Below, piece after piece: positions 9,564 through 20,038 of a DNA stretch of 64,000 nt. Within the stretch, counting starts at the first letter, position 1, and each line of letters starts with the position of its first letter. The notes under the pieces were generated by a model. The model was not told the DNA's origin. It searched no databases and saw only the letters and a list, made by a program, of their open reading frames with translations. Both the position numbers and the translations under genes were made by a program. Source of the DNA: Phoenix dactylifera (taxonomy: Eukaryota > Streptophyta > Magnoliopsida > Arecales > Arecaceae). The DNA lies in the NCBI RefSeq assembly GCF_009389715.1, contig NC_052395.1, forward strand, positions 23,416,482 through 23,480,481. The letters run 5' to 3'.

Positions 9564-10556
9564 CTAGCCGAGGGGCCGCATCACCTGCGGGCTTTGCTCC
9601 TCCGCCGGCGGGAGCGCCGCTACCTGCTCCGCCGAGAACACGCACAAACCCTTCCGGTACAGCATGTCCTGTACCACTGGCGAGTTCACCATCACCTGCA
9701 GCAACTGCTGCCGGTTCAGCAGCTCCAGCCCACCGAACCTGCCCGCCGGCAGATGGACCGGCGCGAACGCGGAGGAGCACGGCATCTTCTGGAGCGCCGT
9801 CACCTGGGCCTCCAAGAACCGCACGTACTTGTGCGCCTCCTGGAGCATCGTTCCCGTGTCCATCCGCCGCTCCCACGGCATTAGCGTCTCCAGAATCCGC
9901 GTCCGGTCGCTGATCCTCTTCCGCCTCTGTCGCGCGATCTCACTCGATGGCACCGCTGGCCTCAGGTTTCGCCCTGCCGCCCCTCGTCGTTGGAAGGCGG
10001 AGCAAGTGGAAGGAGACTTTAACGGCGGCGGCGGTGGTGGCGAGGGGGCATGAGTTGTGGGCGGAGAAGATGGCCGGAAACGCTTATGAGACGACTCGAT
10101 GATGGAGATCAGATCGCCGGACAGGCGCGGCGAAATGGGGGATTTCTTCGCCGGTTCCGGGACCGGCTCCAGAGACCAGAGGCCGGGGAGGCGGCGGAAT
10201 CCTTGGGACCCGACCTCCGGCGAGATCCAGGCCTGTTTCCCGTTCGTCAGTGGCTCGATCTTGGGGCTCTTAAGCTTGAGGCTGGCATCCATGCAGGCGA
10301 GGCAGTCTACGAGGTGGCACTCAGGAAGGGCGGCGAGGTCCTCCGCGAAGAAGCCGAATTCGAGCTGGTCCGGAAACGGAGCAGCCGAACACCCGATATG
10401 GGAAGACGAAACGACGGAATCAATGGCGTAGAATGGCAAGGCTCCGACCGGGAAGCTTGCAGCGGTGGGGAGCTTGGGAACGGCGCCCATCAGCCCTTCC
10501 TCGGCGGCGACAGCGGCCGCGATGGTGGGAACTCCGGTCGGGATCTCTCTCTCCAT
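9564..10556 (-). CDS. Atypical bHLH transcription factor, bHLH117-like
   Basis: An intronless CDS of 330 aa starting at the ATG at 10556-10554 (MEREIPTGVPTIAAAVAAEE). The N-terminal half is low complexity, with a proline run near residues 170-178. The basic helix-loop-helix lies at about 205-255: basic part EIARQRRKRISDR, helix 1 TRILETLMPWE, loop, helix 2 GTMLQEAHKYVRFLEAQV. The C-terminal region (LLNRQQLLQVMVNSPVVQDM) matches the bHLH117 family as I know it. The glutamate that contacts the E-box, in canonical ARERRRR, is replaced by Gln (ARQRRKR), so E-box binding is expected to be weak or absent; a partner or non-DNA role is possible. The gene is GC-rich, as monocot single-exon genes often are. 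Opposite-strand ORFs over it are shadows. Confidence 0.9.
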   Translation of the reverse strand: MEREIPTGVPTIAAAVAAEEGLMGAVPKLPTAASFPVGALPFYAIDSVVSSSHIGCSAAPFPDQLEFGFFAEDLAALPECHLVDCLACMDASLKLKSPKIEPLTNGKQAWISPEVGSQGFRRLPGLWSLEPVPEPAKKSPISPRLSGDLISIIESSHKRFRPSSPPTTHAPSPPPPPPLKSPSTCSAFQRRGAAGRNLRPAVPSSEIARQRRKRISDRTRILETLMPWERRMDTGTMLQEAHKYVRFLEAQVTALQKMPCSSAFAPVHLPAGRFGGLELLNRQQLLQVMVNSPVVQDMLYRKGLCVFSAEQVAALPPAEEQSPQVMRPLG

Positions 10557-10679
10557 TTGTCTCTCTCGCTCTCTCTCGAAAGTCTAACCCTCACCCTAAA
10601 AACTTTAATCCGATAGCGAACGAGATGAAAGGGGAAGAGATGGAGCTCAGAGGAGGAATGGAGGGAGCGAGGCGGCGCC

Positions 10680-10687
10680 CTTATAAA
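10680..10687 (-). promoter_or_regulatory. TATA box of the bHLH gene
   Basis: Minus strand TTTATAAG, about 125 bases before the bHLH start codon. A CT/GA-rich leader (10556-10580) lies between, typical of a plant 5' UTR. Position and orientation fit; the transcription start is not shown. Confidence 0.55.
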
Positions 10688-12170
10688 GCGCGAGCGGGGT
10701 TCCAGACGCCGGTGGACACGTGGAGTTTTTCTGTTGGCCTAATATATTGCTCGGGAAAACGCGGTCGTTATGCCGGTCCCCACGCCCGGCCTGGGCGGCG
10801 GCCGCACGACCTCAGGATGATTGCAACGTACGGACGACCGGCACCTGCCTGTCGCACTCCCCTCGGTCCAGCCCATCGCCTTTCGGTGTACGCCAAAAAA
10901 AAAAAAAAAATCCTTCGCCGCTCGCTCTCCCGCCGGTTTCCGCTGCGATTTCCTTGAACGGATGGGCCCACCTGCTCTAGGTAATATAAGCCGTCTGATT
11001 TGGTGGAATCAGGGTAACGGATTTGTCAGAGGGCTGGCAGGAGGGAAAAGGCGGACGGAGCTGGGGGCCATACCCTAGGCACGTGCCGGGAGCTGAAAGC
11101 GATCTGAAGGGATGTTTCTCAGAAGACGCCGACAACGTGGGCTCGTCGAGGGGTTTTTTTTTTTTTGGCGTGAAGGCGCTGGTTGCGGTAATTTGGTTAT
11201 TTATAGGATTTTTATGTGCTGTTTCATCGATCGATGGACCCACGTGAGTACCGGTGCCCGCACGTGCGGTATTTTTGTCCTTTACGTCCGACGTGGATTG
11301 TCTCTCGTGGAGGATTGGGACCTTTATGCTTCGCAAATTGGACGGGAAGTCCAGAGAAATAACCAAAGTACCCTAATGAGAGTTGGGTTTTTTTTAATTA
11401 GAATTTTTTTTGCGTCGATATCTTTCTAAATATTGGATTTTGCTTGAATACCTTTCCAAGATTGATATTTACGTATATATCCTTATAAAACTCTACAAAT
11501 ACTTTTAATATAACGATTGTTTTAACACAATTAAAAAAAATTAGAAAATAAAAAACTACATAAGAGCTCTGGCATAGATTCGCGGTACATATAGGTGAAG
11601 CCTCAAAAATGATGAACCACAAAAAAAGTAATTCAGTTTACAGTACTATTTATCTTTCCGTAGACATGTGTAGCTTAAGAAGAGTTGGTTTTGAAGAAGG
11701 AGGAGGAAAAAAAAAAAAAAAGAGGGGGGGGGGGGGGGGGGGGGGCGAACCAAATTGAAGGAGGTGGGGGTATTTTCACAAAGTAGTGCGGTAAGATGGA
11801 TTTAATTTTGGCTGGGTACCGTATGCTCTGAGTGCAATAAAACGGTAAAAGGAAGAAGAATCTGATTGGCCCTTTAAAAGCCGAATTTATTTTTTTTTTT
11901 ATTTTGATTTGAGTATTACTTTTTCTTCTAAGGAGAAGAACGAAGGGCAAGAGAAAATTCTCAATAGATCTTCTTATGATCCAAAAAATAATAAATTTAT
12001 AATATTCATAAATTTTCGTTCTTTTGAAGTTTACTGTATGATTCTTCGGAAGATTGCTGTATGAAGCATTACGAGGTGACCTTGGAATAAAAAACTGAGT
12101 AAACTGGGCAGTTCTAGGGAAAATGGTGGTGGAGGCTGTTCACTGTTTAGAGATCTTCTTGGCCAAAATT
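10688..12170. other. bHLH upstream region and intergenic DNA
   Basis: Promoter-proximal DNA is GC-rich to about 11290, including an A run at 10896-10911 and CACGTG cores near 11080 and 11240. From 11390 it becomes AT-rich with long homopolymers. No coding region was recognised. Confidence 0.4.
11707..11745. repeat. Homopolymer block: A run followed by a 22-base G run
   Basis: About 15 A residues (11707-11721), then GA, then 22 consecutive G (11724-11745). The exact lengths are likely to be sequencing-sensitive. Confidence 0.8.
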
Positions 12171-12174
12171 GTTT

Positions 12175-12720
12175 CAGAAATTGCATCATCAAGTATGGAA
12201 AAAGTTTTTGCATTAGCACCCAGCTCCTACTGTTGCTTCACCACTCTGGAAAGGAATTATCATAGTTAATTAGGAGGAATTTTATTTGAAATGGGTAATG
12301 ACAAGTGGATCAAATTTCGGTTTTTCTACTTTATTTGATATTTTTATCTTTTTAAAAAAGCTTTATTTGATATTTTCACCAACAAAAATTGTCTTGTCTC
12401 TGATGTTTGGAATTCTCTTACAAGTAAATGGAACTTGTCTTTTAGAAGGGAGATTGATTCTACTTGTTGCTCCAAATGACTAATCTATTTAATACAATTC
12501 AACATTTTTTCCGTGTCTCAACTATACCTGATAAAATTATTTGGAGATAAAGCAGTATTAGATCATTCAGTTCCTTGTACAAATGGACTTTTGATAGCCT
12601 GGCTAGGAGAGGCTGGCCGCATTCTTCTGCTTGCCATCTCTTTCTTTAGTATCAGTTCTCTGGCATTATATGGCAGTTCTTCAAAGATAGGCTTTCAATT
12701 TCTAGTATTTTAATTTCAAC
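12175..12720 (+). pseudogene. LINE ORF2 relic: post-RT and zinc-finger region
   Basis: Shifted frames give the pieces typical of plant LINEs after the RT domain: GNDKWIKF (GNG..I.FW type), LFDIFTNKNCLVSDVWNS, SKWNLSFRREIDS, and further on PDKIIWR as in the zf-RVT domain. Several frameshifts and stops are present. No LINE ends could be defined. It runs opposite to the LINE relic at 2940-4200. Confidence 0.6.
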
Positions 12721-14960
12721 TTCTCGGGAAATGAATCTGAGAGGAACCCATTTTCTTCTTACAAAATTAGAAATATGATTTTAAGATTTCTTTGTTTTAT
12801 ATTGCCGATACTGATCATTTCTATAATTTATGTTGCAATTATTATTTTATCAGTGTACCAAAATAATTTTTTTCCAATCACTGAAATTTTATGTATTCTA
12901 TGTTACATCTTTTTTTAAATCTTTTAAATTTATTTTTGTTATAAATAATCTATTACTTTTGTCTTGACTTGTGAGGCAATTGGGTGCCCGCAAGAGTGAT
13001 TGGCAAGAACATAGTTGTCCACTATTATTATACCAAATTCATTACATTCCGTAGATTTTGAATATATCTCTAACTTTTTTCCAATCTATTGGTTGACCTA
13101 ATTACATTGTTCGTTGTTTTCATTATATATGATTCTTTTCAATATTCATTGATTGATCTAATAACATTACAATATATCTAATAATATTACTACATATTAT
13201 GATAGTAATGACATATTTTTTAATAAATTTTGAAAGCCATAGTTACGATGCTAATAAAAGGAGTGGGGGCAATTTAGATTGCTCTCCCTAGCAACCAAAC
13301 CCACCAATGGACAACCTAAGGATTCAAGATTTAGAGCTGATGTCCTATATCTTGAACTTTTCCCCATTCAAACAAAGAAATGGGGGCAATACGTGTGGAG
13401 GCGTGGGGTCTAATATACACCCCCACAATCCTTGTCTATCGGTAGGTCCTCATTGATGTTTGATGATCTGAACCCTTTTCAAAATAGATTAATTTTATAA
13501 TTAAATTATTTTGTGTTATTGAATATGTAATTAAAGAACAACTTTATTTTCCATTTGGAATGCATTGGCACCCCCGCTTATATGTGTCGCCATAATTTCA
13601 TTGCAAACATGAAATATTACAAGGAGGCCACAAAATGGTCACCTAAAAAGGTTCATGCGAATTATTGAAACCTAGTTCATACCTACTAAAAATTTAATCA
13701 AATCTAATTTTGACATTTTCATTTTTAAAAAAAATCTAATCTCGACATGTAGATCATATCTGTGTCAAGATATAAGATTAGTTTTCAAGTATGCAATTTG
13801 ATATAAATCTGGACTTGATCCGTATGTTGTAGCCTATTTAGTACAAATAAGAAATTTACATTTATATCCCTCATTTTTCTCATGAAACTTATTAATTATA
13901 TCTTGGATTTATATCATTAGTGCATATTTTTGAAAGCATTCGGAGAATCAAGCAGTCCCAATAATGCTACCTATTAGACATGTAATCTATTGGTCTTGAT
14001 TCATACTCAACCCAACTGGGAATTATAACTGCTCTAGCTTGGATTTGATCCCTACCCAATTCTACTTGAGCCCAACCTAACCCAACTCAATTTTTGGATG
14101 GATTGTGTATAGACTCAAATATAGACCCAAAACCCTTTTTACTGGTCTCAATTCATGCTCAACCGGATCGAGAATTGGTCCACTTTGGACCTAATCCCTA
14201 CCGAATTCTTGGATGGTTATGCACAGACCCATATATAGACCCAAAACCCTCAATGAGTAAAGTTTAAGTAGGCGATTCTCAGATTTGTCCGACATGAAAC
14301 TATCTTGGTTTAGACCAAATACGTTAGATATGATGTATTTATGTCCTATATCTTCTTCAACTATTATAAATTATCTCCTTAGCTCGTTCTTAGCAACTGA
14401 GTTTTTCTTGTTTTTTCTTTTAGACATTTATTTTTACACTAAGAATTTTATAGGCAAGTGAATGATCTATTATTGCAAAATATCTACTAAATATATGTAT
14501 ATGACTTCAAATTTTTACATTCTTAAAGAAACGGGCTATCCAATCATTAACTGTTCTCTTGGAAGAAGAGATATTTGAAAAGAGAAGAGAAGAAAAGAAG
14601 AGAAAAACTTCACTTGAGTTTATTATTCTTTACGTGTGATGTAATATGTAAACCGGTAGTATGGTTTTCAAAAGAGTAGGATGGAAGATAATTTCAAAGT
14701 TCACAAAAATGATTCCTATCCAAATTTCTTGTGAGTAGAACTATCATAGCTATTTCTTGGCTAGCCTGAAAGCTTATTGGGCTCACTTATCTAATCAAAA
14801 TCACTGCATCAAGGCGTCCTAGCTATGGTTTTGCTATATGAAACTATGATCTTTTCTTCATCTGTATAAATGATAGAAACAGAGAGAAACTGACCGGGCT
14901 CATTTAAGTTAAAAAAGTCTTAAAATTCTGGATACATCTTCCTATATCAAATGGTGAATC
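12721..14960. other. Intergenic DNA left of the CACTA element
   Basis: AT-rich, with no gene. It holds one imperfect duplication (13991-14250, listed separately) and a purine-rich patch near 14575-14605. Confidence 0.35.
13991..14250. repeat. Imperfect tandem duplication, two units of about 110-150 bp
   Basis: Unit 1 begins TGGTCTTGATTCATACTCAA at 13991 and unit 2 begins CTGGTCTCAATTCATGCTCAA-like sequence at 14142. Both end with ATATAGACCCAAAACCCT. The rest is diverged. Confidence 0.6.
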
Positions 14961-14963
14961 TCT

Positions 14964-15352
14964 CACTACAGAAAAAAAGACCTATCCCGACGCTTTTTTG
15001 GACCTTTAGCGACGCTTTTTAGCGTCGGCTAAAGTACCGCCCACACAACTCCAAGCGTCGCCAAAGCGTCGGAGATAGCAGAGTGGCAAAAGTTTTTGCC
15101 GACGCAGGAGGAAAGCGTCGGCAAAAACCGGGCTTTACCGACGCTTATGTAGCGTCGGCGATAACCCGACGAACAATTTCGTCATGGTTTTTCTCCTGGT
15201 TTTCTCCGACGCTTTAAAGCGTCGCAAATTGCCGAGCTTTAAAGGGTCGGCATATCCTCATTTGCCGGCGCTAATATAAGCGTTTGAAGCGTCGGCATAA
15301 GCGTGCCGGTACAGTGCCACGACGTCTTTTACCGACGCTTAAAAGCGTCGGA
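14964..15352. repeat. Left terminal and subterminal repeats of the CACTA element
   Basis: After the terminal CACTACA, I count about 14 copies of GACGC or its complement GCGTC within 370 bp, often as facing pairs such as CCGACGCTTTAAAGCGTCG. In En/Spm elements such repeats bind the TnpA protein. Confidence 0.85.
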
Positions 15353-15759
15353 AATTATTTTTTTAAAAAAAATAAAACACCAATCCATATTATAAAACAC
15401 ACATTACAAACATACATTATAACAATATGAACCTGTATTACATTGATACATTGACACAGACACTCAGATCATTCGAAATATGAATATTGTCATATCTGAT
15501 TAAAAATTTGCTTAATAAGTTTCAAATTACAATGTACTCTGAAAAATAAGAAACATATACATATCAAACACATAAAAGATAATCTAGAATGCATCAGGGA
15601 CGGAATTCAGCTCCATCATCATCTCTACAAGCGTTTGAAGTATCAGAAATCTACAAAAAAAAAAGAGAAACATTAGAAGTTAGGAATAATGTGATACATT
15701 AACTCATATATCATAATTGATAATATGTAAAGTATTCAAATATATAGTTATTTACCTGA

Positions 15760-17296
15760 GAAGGAAGAATTCATTGTAACATGGATGAAATATTCGTAAG
15801 CTGAGACTGCAAATTTTGGTTTTGCTTCAGCTCTTCAATAGTTGCTTGAAGATGACGAACTTCTGCAGTGTTACTACATTCTCTAGCATTTCTTGTATAT
15901 GTGCCCATTGAAGACAACTGAGTGAGGGTAACTTCAACGCCATAACCCCTCACTCGACCATAACGCTCTAGGCCCATCAATTCAGCGAGCACTTGAGCTT
16001 CAATATGTTTGGTCACGTCGGATGATGATGACCTCTCGACGCGCTCTGAGATAAGATTTGTTGTCCTATCCTATATATCTCAAAAAAAATTCAAATTAAT
16101 GTATGCCAATAATAGAACCAAAAAAAAATACTGCACAAGTCAAAGATGAATATATACAACTATATCTCTTGACTTCTTCCGGACAAAGCTGCCATCTCGG
16201 TGGGTGTGAGTCATCTTATAAAACTCCACCCTACCAGGCTCCCTCCCATTATCATCCATCTACAACAAAAAGTATATTTCAAGAGTATACATGCTATATG
16301 ATAGAATAGTTTAAGATAAATTTAAAGAGTTTCAAAAAAGCTTACGAATTCAGCTCTATGTCTCGCATAACTAATGGAGCCTGAAGTGTGAGGAACAGTC
16401 TGTGATGCTCGAGCAGCTCTACCAATATTGAAATATGTCTTCCTCGAAAAATAATAAAATTTATACAATGTATAAATTTCTAATGTATAATAATAATAAA
16501 TACAATCTAAGGTAATGAAAAAATATACACAACCTGAGCTCTCTCGGAAAATCAGTAGTGGATAAGCTCCCTTCACTGATGAGATATTACATTTTCAGTC
16601 ATGCCCTCGTGCTTCCAATCCGCCTTTAGCTTTGCCTTATATTCTTTTCATTTGCGGTTGACGAATTTCAGCACCCAATCATAGCTATTTGCAGGAAGGA
16701 CAAACTTTTTCTACATCAAAGTCAAAAATGTTATATCAATGTTAAATCAAAAAATAATTGAAGATAATAAGCAACTTCAATTCTTTACCTCAATAACTCT
16801 AAGAAGCTCCATCTTATACGAAGGAAACATTTCATTCCATTTCGTATAGTTGAGCGGACACAATTATCCCTTCCATGCAACCGATCCTAAAAAAGTGGAT
16901 AAAATGCTTGCAGCATTCTTAATGGGCTGCCCCAGTTCGTTGCAATGGACGACAATCTTCTCATCCTCAGGTAGGATCCATACGTCCCGTGCTCGAGCGG
17001 GCCCTCGTGATCTCCTCACTCTCCCCAGTCCATCTATAAAATAAGAAGTCCATTAAAGGCAAATGATTTAAAATAGTTAGATTGTAAGAGAAATTAATAT
17101 AAAAACTATCCAGGACGTCCACGTCATCCATGTCTGGACAAGTTGCAGGTGGCGCGTGCTCAGACTGGGACCCAGATTGAGTATAGGGCTCATCAGGCTG
17201 CTGGGAATGATCAGAAGTAGATCCCGCGGATGTGTGCTGAAACTTAATATCCCTGAAACGTTCTCCTCGCAGCATGTTGTAATCTAGTATGCACAA
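15760..17296 (-). pseudogene. CACTA TnpA-like protein (Transposase_24, Ptta/En/Spm family), decayed
   Basis: Minus-strand exon-like blocks in order: MLRGERFRDIKFQHTSAGS (about 17280); RGPARARDVWILPEDEKI then GQPIKNAASILSTFLGSVAW (17000-16870); an in-frame stop, then WNEMFPSYKMELLRVIE (about 16840-16795); KKFVLPANSYDWVLKFVNRK (about 16710) followed by a stop; HTSGSISYARHRAEF (16390-16345); EFYKMTHTHRDGSFV (about 16225-16180); and a final exon (16016-15771) with a predicted coiled coil (AEVRHLQATIEELKQNQN). These match the Transposase_24 layout: a GPT..DVW start, the HT.GS.SYA block, the YK.TH...GSFV block and a coiled-coil end. The family recognises subterminal repeats. At least two stops make it non-functional as read. 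Confidence 0.75.
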
Positions 17297-19222
17297 AAAA
17301 GAATCAATATTAGTTAAATATTAAAAGTATAGAAATAATTTATAAATTGTAAAATAATTTAATGCATAAAAGTAATATTTTTCTTACCATAAAGAAACTA
17401 GCCAACTCTCATTCAACATCCATCCTAACCAAACTAGTAGAATTCAGTTCATCAATTGGCGCAACATTAAAAGGCATACACTGAGTATAAGTCTCATCAT
17501 CCTTCTCTGCTAACCCTTTTCCCATATCATACAAGTCCCTAGGTTTAGTCTTAATAACAACAGACCAATCTTTATCTTTCGAGTCTTGCACGTAGAACAC
17601 TTGTTGAGCTTAAGATGAAAAAACAAATGGGTCATCTTTCAATAGCATACCAGTATGTATCAACCTTGAAAAATTTACTAGTGTGAAGCTATTTATATCT
17701 TGCCTCAAACCTCTAGATGAGTTTATATCCACCCAATCACATTGATATAGTACTACCTTAAAGTTTCCGTAATAATCCAACTTATAAACATCTGTTAGGG
17801 CACCATAATAAATTTTTCCGTCCGCCTCAACCATAACTCTACTATTTTGGGTTTTTCTAAATTTTTCATATTTTTTTGTATGAAATTTAAAACCATTTAT
17901 AATGAACCCATCATATCTGTTGACAATATTGTTCGGACCTCGAGCAAGAACTATTAATTCATTGGAACAATGTCTCTCCATCATGGTCGGTACCTAAAAA
18001 AATTTAAGTCAGATAATAATTAATTTTTCAAAGTTTCGATCGTAGAATATAATAAAAGACCTAATAAGATTCAACGTCTAACCTGTTTTAATAACCATTC
18101 AGGAAATAACTCAACCAACCATCTTTGCTCAATCCTTGGGGTAGGATGAATGTTATTGTTGGCGCTTCACTGAGCCACTAAAAATTCTCTGCAGGAGAAA
18201 AAATTTATTTGTTTTGAATATTATATCTGATATGACAGTAAATTGTGATTTCTTATAACCATACTGACCTGCGATACTCGGATATTAAGTCACTGTGAAG
18301 TAAGACATAACGATGTGCCTGTGCCAATAATTTGTGATGAACTACAGTACTTTCAGCTTTTCCTACAAATCTTCCACCAGATGAGAACTTGTACTCCTCT
18401 GCATTATCTATAATATCGTAATTGATCGGTTCTTTCAATTTCAAAAATAAACCACGCAATAGCACGTATCCTGTAGGATAGTGATTACGGTTGTCGGTCC
18501 ATAGGGATTGAAGAATAAGTTATTTTTCTTTTAAAAATAAATCAAGAAGAAGGATGTGCTAACTTGATTTAACTAAATTAATCTATGAGTACGAATTGAA
18601 ATTTATCAACGTAAATAGACCTAGGGTTTGGAATCCACTGCGTAGCATTGCATTAGGGACTGTGTTCTTAATTTTTATCTTTTGGAGAGGCATGCAAATT
18701 GGCTACAAGCCTTTTAAAATAAAAGCATAAAGAGTGTTAGGAAGATCCATCTTCGGTGTAGCATGAAGTGTCTACCTAAGTATGCTAATCTAGGATGCAG
18801 CACACTTCATCTTCCTAGGCATGAATCATCTTAGACTACTTTAGCAAACATGATTAGTAAGTGGCATGCTCAAGGTTTAAACATCATAAAAGAAATATTT
18901 CATTGAAGATAAGAATTTAAACAAGCTCCAAAATAATAAAGAAAATAAGAACTACAATGCCTTGATACATTGCTAGGGCTTCATCCAGCCCTAGACTAGA
19001 CGTTTAGCCGAGCATGGCTTCCGGACGACCTCCCATCTTCAAAAGAAAGCCTTCACCTCCCATCATTCCCAAAATATCACAAAATATTCTCTTTCCCTCC
19101 CCCCTTCTCTTTTTTTTTTAATTTCTTTTCTCTGGTTCGGCTCTCTTCTTCCCTTCACCGAAACAGGGTCTCCCCTGTTTTTCCTCAACCGAGCTCCCCC
19201 TTCCATCGAACGCCCCCTCCCT

Positions 19223-19232
19223 CCTTTTATAG
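19223..19232 (-). promoter_or_regulatory. TATA box inside the nested LTR
   Basis: Minus strand CTATAAAAGG within a GC-rich stretch. It faces the 3' part of the LTR, so it would mark the U3/R region. Confidence 0.5.
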
Positions 19233-19907
19233 CCGTCCGGCGCACGCGGAGAGAGGGAAGAAGGAATCACGGCGGCTGATTCCGGGGCGTGGTGCTGGGA
19301 TGCAGATCGCGGGAGAGGAGGAAGAGGGGCCGCAGGATCTGGTCGGTGATGGCGGAGAGAGGTGCCGACTGATGAAGTGGCGGAGGATCTGGTCGCTCCG
19401 GATGCGCCATGGGCGGAAGACTGGGCGACGATGCTGGGATTTTGACGCGGCTGGTTCGCTGATCTTGGAGGAGAAGACGCCGCACACGGTGATGGTGAAG
19501 GGGCCGGATCTCCGCTGCTGGGAAGAGTCGACCGCACGGGCACGGTGGGCACGCGGCTGATTGCGGCCGACTGGAATCACAGAGGATTGGTCGCTGGCGG
19601 ATTTGGTCGCGGGATCGTCGGGAGGATGCTGCGGACGGTGGGTGGCCGTGGGATCAACGGGGAGACGCCGGAATTTCGACGCGGCTTGATGGCGGAGCTG
19701 GATCTCGGCTGCGGGCTGCGTCACAGGCGGAAGACGAGGCGGAGATGCTGGTCACGGGATCGTCACCGCGGACGGTGGGCGGCCGCGTGAGGTGCTCTTC
19801 GGGGGAAGAAGATGAACAGTAGCCAAGCCATTTATTTATTTATTTATTTTTATTGTTATATATTTATTTATTTATTTATTTATTATGTATTTTTTATTTT
19901 TTTCTCT

Positions 19908-20038
19908 AACACTGTTCACATGAACAGTGTTTTTACGGAACACTGTTCATATGAACAGTGTTCGCGGCATTTTAATTTTTTTTAAAACACTGTTCATATG
20001 AACAGTGTTTTAACGGGACACTGTTTATATGAACAGTG
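19908..20038. repeat. Cluster of four near-perfect palindromes
   Basis: Four inverted repeats share the half-site ACTGTTCAT/ATGAACAGT. They lie at 19908-19931 (24 bp, one central mismatch), 19938-19963 (26 bp, perfect), 19982-20013 (32 bp, perfect) and 20019-20038 (20 bp, one mismatch). The spacing between them is 5-18 bp. They lie in the U3 side of the nested LTR, next to an ATTT-repeat tract (19829-19885). Confidence 0.9.

Noticed and set aside
10050..10616. 188-aa plus-strand open frame over the bHLH gene
   Set aside because: GC-rich shadow of the bHLH coding strand with no domain.
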